Assembly: GCA_003222155.1 (NCBI GenBank)
Contig: QHUU01000059.1
Coordinates: forward strand, 1-64,000
Source of the DNA: Gemmatimonadota bacterium
GTDB lineage: Bacteria > Gemmatimonadota > Gemmatimonadetes > Gemmatimonadales > GWC2-71-9
Length of the DNA: 64,000 nucleotides
Direction of reading: 5' to 3'
A program made the translations under genes and the position numbers. Positions 59,740 through 64,000 of the stretch are shown here, one piece after another. The notes under the pieces were generated by a model, which saw nothing but the letters and a program-made list of their open reading frames with translations, was not told the origin of the DNA and made no database searches. Position 1 is the stretch's first letter, and every line of letters begins with the position of its first letter.

Positions 59740-60936
59740 ATGCCCGCCGCTCGCGCGCACGTCGCCGTCATTTTCTTCACGGTCTTGATCGATCTCATCG
59801 GCTTCGGGATCATCATTCCGATCCTCCCCTACTACGCGCAGCGGTTGGGGGCGAGCGGTTTTGGGCTGGGTGCGCTGCTCGGGGTGTTCTCGGCCATGCA
59901 GTTCGTGGCGACGGCGTTCCTGGGTCGCACGTCGGACCGCGTGGGACGCCGCCCGATCCTCCTCACGACCATGCTGGTCAACGCCCTCGGCTACGTGCTG
60001 TTCGCGGCCGCGCACTCCTACGCGGTGCTGTTCATCGCGCGCGTCGTCTCGGGATTCGCGGGCGGCAACATCTCGGCGGCGCAGGCCTACATGGCCGACA
60101 TCACGACGCCGGCGGAGCGGTCGCGCGGGATGGGCATGATCGGCGCCGCCTTCGGACTCGGCTTCATCATCGGTCCCGCGCTCGGCGGACTGTCGGCGCA
60201 CTACCTCGGGCCGGCGGCGCCCGGACTCGTGGCGGCAGCCCTGTCGCTCGCCAACTTCGCGTCCGCGTACTTGGTGCTCCCCGAATCGCTCAAGGCGGAG
60301 CACCGCGCCGAGCGGGAGCTCTGGGACCTCTCGCACATCGGCGACGCGATCCGGCACCCGCGGCTCGCGCCCCTCATGATGGCGTGGGCGCTCGCGCCCT
60401 TCGCGTTCTCCGGCTACACGGTCGCGATTCCCTTATGGGCGGGCGTGACCTTCGGTTGGCGCGAGCAGCAACTCGGGTGGTTCTTCACGGTCATCGGGGT
60501 GACGGCCGCGATCGTGCAGGGATACGCGTTCGGCAAGCTCGCGCTCCGGTTCGGCGATCGCCGGCTCCTGATCGTGGGCGGGTTCGGTATGGCGGCGACC
60601 ATCGCGCTGGTTCCGGCGCTGCACTCCAGCGCTGCGCTGTACGCCTGGACAGCGGCGCTGGCGTTCTCGAACAGCATCTTCGGGCCCGCCGCGACCGGGC
60701 TGGTCTCCGTGTTCGCCGATCCCACGGAGCAGGGGACCGTGCTCGGCGCCGCGCAGGCCCTGGCGGCCCTGGGTCGCCTGCTCGGGCCGCTCGTGATGGG
60801 AGCAGTGTACGACGTGTCGCACCCGGCGGCGTTCCTGGTGGCGGGAGCGGTGATGGCGCTGGGAGGCTTCGTCACGCTGCGGGTGCCGAAGAGCGAACAG
60901 GACCGCGTGGCAAGGGCGCAGGCCATCAACACCTAG
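59740..60936 (+). CDS. MFS transporter, TetA/DHA1-like
   Basis: FFTVLIDLIGFGIIIPILPYYAQRLGASGFGLGALLGVFSAMQFVATAFLGRTSDRVGRRPILL. Confidence 0.92.
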   Translation: MPAARAHVAVIFFTVLIDLIGFGIIIPILPYYAQRLGASGFGLGALLGVFSAMQFVATAFLGRTSDRVGRRPILLTTMLVNALGYVLFAAAHSYAVLFIARVVSGFAGGNISAAQAYMADITTPAERSRGMGMIGAAFGLGFIIGPALGGLSAHYLGPAAPGLVAAALSLANFASAYLVLPESLKAEHRAERELWDLSHIGDAIRHPRLAPLMMAWALAPFAFSGYTVAIPLWAGVTFGWREQQLGWFFTVIGVTAAIVQGYAFGKLALRFGDRRLLIVGGFGMAATIALVPALHSSAALYAWTAALAFSNSIFGPAATGLVSVFADPTEQGTVLGAAQALAALGRLLGPLVMGAVYDVSHPAAFLVAGAVMALGGFVTLRVPKSEQDRVARAQAINT

Positions 60937-61026
60937 ACGCACAGACGCACAGCGGTGAACAGGTTGAGTGAACAGGGTTTCCAGTTCACCTCCTACTGTT
61001 CTCCCCTGTGCGTCTGCGCGTCTAGC
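60935..61026. repeat. Long imperfect inverted repeat of the GACGC family
   Basis: CTAGACGCACAGACGCACAG pairs with CTGTGCGTCTGCGCGTCTAG (19/20). Confidence 0.75.
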
Positions 61027-61095
61027 CCATGCCTAGCCTAGCTCCTGTCTCCCGCCTCATATTCTCCTGACCCCCTGCAGGAGTAGCATGCGCCT

Positions 61096-63192
61096 ATGCG
61101 CGTGTACAAGACGCCGGAGATCCGCAACGTCGCGGTCGTCGGCCACGGCGCGAGCGGCAAGACCTCCCTCGTCGATGCCCTCGCGTTCGTGGCCGGCACG
61201 AACAAGCGTCACGGGTCCGTGAAAGACGGAACCGCCCTCACCGATTACACGCCCGACGAAATCGAACGCAAGTACTCGATCAACCTCGCCCTCGCCGTGG
61301 CGGAGTGGCTCGACACCAAGCTCAACCTCATCGACACGCCGGGCTACCTCGATTTCACGGGCGAGGCGCTGGCGGGCGTCCACGCCGCCGACGGAGCCGT
61401 GGTCGTGCTCTCCGCCACCGGCGGCGTGGAGGTGGGCACGGAAAAGGTGTGGGACTACTGCGAGACGCGCGGCATCCCGCGGCTGTTCTTCGTGTCCCTG
61501 ATGGACAAGGAGCACGCCGACTTCGAGCGGGTCTACGCTCAGGTCAAGGAGCGGCTGACGCCGAAGGTGATCCCGGTGGAGATCCCCGTGGGCGAAGGCC
61601 CCGACTTCCACGGGATCATCAACCTCTTCTCGAAGAAGTGCCACATGTACAGGAAGGGGACGAAGGCCGGCGAGTACGAGGAAGTGGACGTACCACCGGA
61701 GTATCAGGCGCGGTTCGAGCGCTACTCCAAGGAGCTGATCGAGCGCATCGCCGAGACGGACGACACCCTGCTGGAGCGTTACCTCGGGGGTGAGGAGATC
61801 GGCCGGGACGAGGCGATCGCCGCCATGAAGGCCGGTATGGCGAAGGGCGAGCTGTTCCCCCTGTTCTGCGGGGCCGCCGAGCTCACGTACGGCATGCGCG
61901 CGCTGCTCGCGAAGATGGTGGAGCTGCTCCCCGGGCCGCACGAGCGGCCGCCCGTCGACGCACAGCAGTGGGGGAGCGCGGAGCGTGTGACGCTCCGGGC
62001 CGAGGACGGAGGGCCGTTCGTGGCACAGGTGTTCAAGACGATCTCCGAGCCGCACGTGGGCGACGTGACGTTCTTCCGGGTGTATTCCGGGACCGTGAAG
62101 AACGGCCAGGACGTCTACAACGCCCCCCGGGAGGCGGTGGAGAAGCTCAACCACCTGTGCGTCACGGTCGGCAAGGACCGCTTCGAGATCCCCGAGCTGC
62201 ACGCGGGCGACATCGGCGCGGTCGCGAAGCTGCGCGACACGCATACCAACGACACGCTGTCCACCAAGGACCATGCGATCGTGCTGCCCAAGATCCCGTT
62301 CCCCGAGCCGGTGATCACCGAAGCCATCGACGTGAAGCAGCGAGGGGAGGAGGAAAAGCTCTCGAACGGCCTGCACAAGCTCCATGAGGAGGACCCGACG
62401 TTCCAGCACGAGTACTCGGGCGAGCTGGGGCAAACGCTGATCCGCGGGCTGGGGGAGCGGCACCTGGAGATCATCGTGGGGCGGCTGGCGCGCAAATTCG
62501 GCGTGCACGCGCTGATCGGGCGGCCCAAGATCGCCTACCGCGAGACCTTCCGCGCCAGGGCCGAAGGCCAGGGGAAGCACAAGAAGCAGACCGGCGGGCG
62601 CGGCCAGTACGGGGACTGCTGGATCCGCATCGCGCCGCTGCCGCGCGGGTCGGGCTTCCAGTTCGTGGACCAGATCGTGGGCGGGGTGATCCCGCGCCAG
62701 TACATTCCCGCCGTGGAGCGCGGCGTCCAGGAGGCGGCGGTGCGGGGGCCGGTGGCCGGCTATCCGGTGGTGGACTTCAAGGTCGAGCTGTACGACGGCT
62801 CCTACCACGACGTCGATTCGAACGAAATGTCGTTCAAGATGGCCGGCATCCTGGCGTTCCGGAACGTGAGCCCGAACTGCAAACCGGTGCTGCTCGAGCC
62901 GATCCTGGAGCTCGAGGTGTGGACGCCGGACGAGTATCAGGGAGCGGTGATGGGCGATCTCTCGTCGCGGCGCGGTCAGATTCTCGGCACCGAGCCGGAC
63001 GGGCGGCAGGTGAAGATCAAGGCGCTGGTCCCCGAAGCCGAGCTCGACCGCTACGCCACGACGCTGCACTCGATCACGCACGGCCGCGGGACGTATCGCT
63101 CGAAGTTCCACGTCTACCAGGAAGTCCCGCCCGATGCGGCGCAGAAGGTCGCGGAGGTGCGCAAAAAAGAGCTGGAGGAGGCGAAGGCATGA
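61096..63192 (+). CDS. Elongation factor G-like GTPase (EF-G paralogue)
   Basis: VAVVGHGASGKTSLVDALAF, LIDTPGYLDFTGEALAGVHAADGAVVVLSATGGVEVGTEKVW; full EF-G architecture including domains IV/V. Confidence 0.93.
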   Translation: MRVYKTPEIRNVAVVGHGASGKTSLVDALAFVAGTNKRHGSVKDGTALTDYTPDEIERKYSINLALAVAEWLDTKLNLIDTPGYLDFTGEALAGVHAADGAVVVLSATGGVEVGTEKVWDYCETRGIPRLFFVSLMDKEHADFERVYAQVKERLTPKVIPVEIPVGEGPDFHGIINLFSKKCHMYRKGTKAGEYEEVDVPPEYQARFERYSKELIERIAETDDTLLERYLGGEEIGRDEAIAAMKAGMAKGELFPLFCGAAELTYGMRALLAKMVELLPGPHERPPVDAQQWGSAERVTLRAEDGGPFVAQVFKTISEPHVGDVTFFRVYSGTVKNGQDVYNAPREAVEKLNHLCVTVGKDRFEIPELHAGDIGAVAKLRDTHTNDTLSTKDHAIVLPKIPFPEPVITEAIDVKQRGEEEKLSNGLHKLHEEDPTFQHEYSGELGQTLIRGLGERHLEIIVGRLARKFGVHALIGRPKIAYRETFRARAEGQGKHKKQTGGRGQYGDCWIRIAPLPRGSGFQFVDQIVGGVIPRQYIPAVERGVQEAAVRGPVAGYPVVDFKVELYDGSYHDVDSNEMSFKMAGILAFRNVSPNCKPVLLEPILELEVWTPDEYQGAVMGDLSSRRGQILGTEPDGRQVKIKALVPEAELDRYATTLHSITHGRGTYRSKFHVYQEVPPDAAQKVAEVRKKELEEAKA

Positions 63193-64000
63193 GAATCTCG
63201 TGCCTGTGTGTCGCCCTCGCGGCCACGGGCTGCGTGCGGCCCGATAAGGTGCCTGCAACATCTGACACGACCGCCACGCGCCCGGAGTCCACAGCCGCAG
63301 TCGCGCCAGCGGCGACGCCACCGGCTCCGGCACCAGCGCCGACGCCGCCGACGCCGACCGCCACGAAGGTCGCCACGGTGCAGGGCTTCCTCGCGCCGGA
63401 ATCGGTGTTGCACGACAGCGCGCAGGACATCTACTTCGTCTCCAACATCAACGGCAGCCCCATGGCGAGGGACAACAACGGCTTCATCAGCCGGGTACGG
63501 CCGGACGGGGCGGTCGAGAACCTCAAGTTCATCGAGGGCGGGCGCAGCGGCGTCACCCTCAACGCCCCGAAGGGGCTGGCCCTCGAGGGCGACACGCTAT
63601 GGGTCGCTGATATCGATGCGCTACGGGCGTTCGACGCGAAGACGGGCGCTCCCATCGACACCGTGAGTTTGAGCAAGCTCGGGGCGGTGTTCTTGAATGA
63701 CATCGCGGTCGGCCTCACCGGCGCGCTGTACATCACCGACACCGGGATCCGGTTCGACGACGTGGGCAACGTGTTGCACCCGGGGCCGGATCGCATCTTC
63801 CGCGTGGGACCGGACCGGGCAGTGACCCAGGCCATCCGCGGCGACACCCTGGGTCGCCCCAACGGGATCGCCGTGGATCCCGTGGGCAAGCGCTTCATCA
63901 TCGTCGAGTTCGGGGGACGATACGTGCTCGCCTGGAAGCCCGGGGACAAAGCGCCGAGCGTGGTCGCGAAGGGCCCGGGCGGATTCGATGGGGTCGTCGT
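63189..64000 (+). CDS. SMP-30/gluconolactonase-like beta-propeller lipoprotein (runs off right edge)
   Basis: MRISCLCVALAATGC; LAPESVLHDSAQDIYFVSNINGSP...APKGLALEGDTLWVADIDALRAFD...RPNGIAVDPVGKRFIIVEF. Confidence 0.78.
   Translation, partial: MRISCLCVALAATGCVRPDKVPATSDTTATRPESTAAVAPAATPPAPAPAPTPPTPTATKVATVQGFLAPESVLHDSAQDIYFVSNINGSPMARDNNGFISRVRPDGAVENLKFIEGGRSGVTLNAPKGLALEGDTLWVADIDALRAFDAKTGAPIDTVSLSKLGAVFLNDIAVGLTGALYITDTGIRFDDVGNVLHPGPDRIFRVGPDRAVTQAIRGDTLGRPNGIAVDPVGKRFIIVEFGGRYVLAWKPGDKAPSVVAKGPGGFDGVV

Noticed and set aside
61057-63333. 758-aa minus ORF over the EF-G paralogue
   Set aside because: Antisense shadow; EF-G frame is unambiguous.

Overview
High-GC bacterial chromosomal window. 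Gene content (DUF1501/DUF1800 pair, Oar-like TonB receptors, aconitase, AmtB/GlnK) would fit Gemmatimonadota, but that is inference only. About 60 protein genes and one tRNA-Cys can be supported. Ordinary blocks: PAS-GGDEF-EAL protein, two TonB-dependent receptors, GlnK-AmtB, SulP transporter, arsR-arsM-arsC operon, aconitase, HtrA/redox cassette, ABC and MFS transporters, an EF-G paralogue. Accessory blocks: (i) a vWA/PP2C/kinase triad (TerY-P type) next to tRNA-Cys; (ii) a compact NRPS-like cluster (two free carrier proteins, GNAT, stand-alone adenylation enzyme, luciferase-like monooxygenase, divergent carbamoyltransferase); (iii) the most exciting locus, at ~49.5-53.8 kb: a candidate, to my knowledge undescribed, RiPP system. 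An unannotated 30-aa ORF (53688..53596, minus), MQIVEMQELVPSCHRPEIVETAELVPTCHS, is made of two 15-residue repeats with a conserved IVExxELVP[S/T]CH core. It has a consensus -35/-10 promoter and a near-perfect Shine-Dalgarno. It heads an operon with an aldo/keto reductase carrying a winged-helix-like C-terminal extension, a DUF692/MNIO iron oxidase, an LssY_C-like protein and a DUF2063/partner-like protein with a PqqD-like C-terminus. Divergent from it is an EgtD-like histidine methyltransferase operon with an OpuC/EgtUV-like ABC importer, EamA and MFS transporters. Other observations: an in-frame TGA interrupting an outer-membrane barrel gene 50 codons before its natural end, an MhqR-like palindrome upstream of doxX, palindromic repeats inserted in coding sequences, and an Arg/Asp heptad-repeat secreted protein. 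No database searches were run; family names come from motif recognition.
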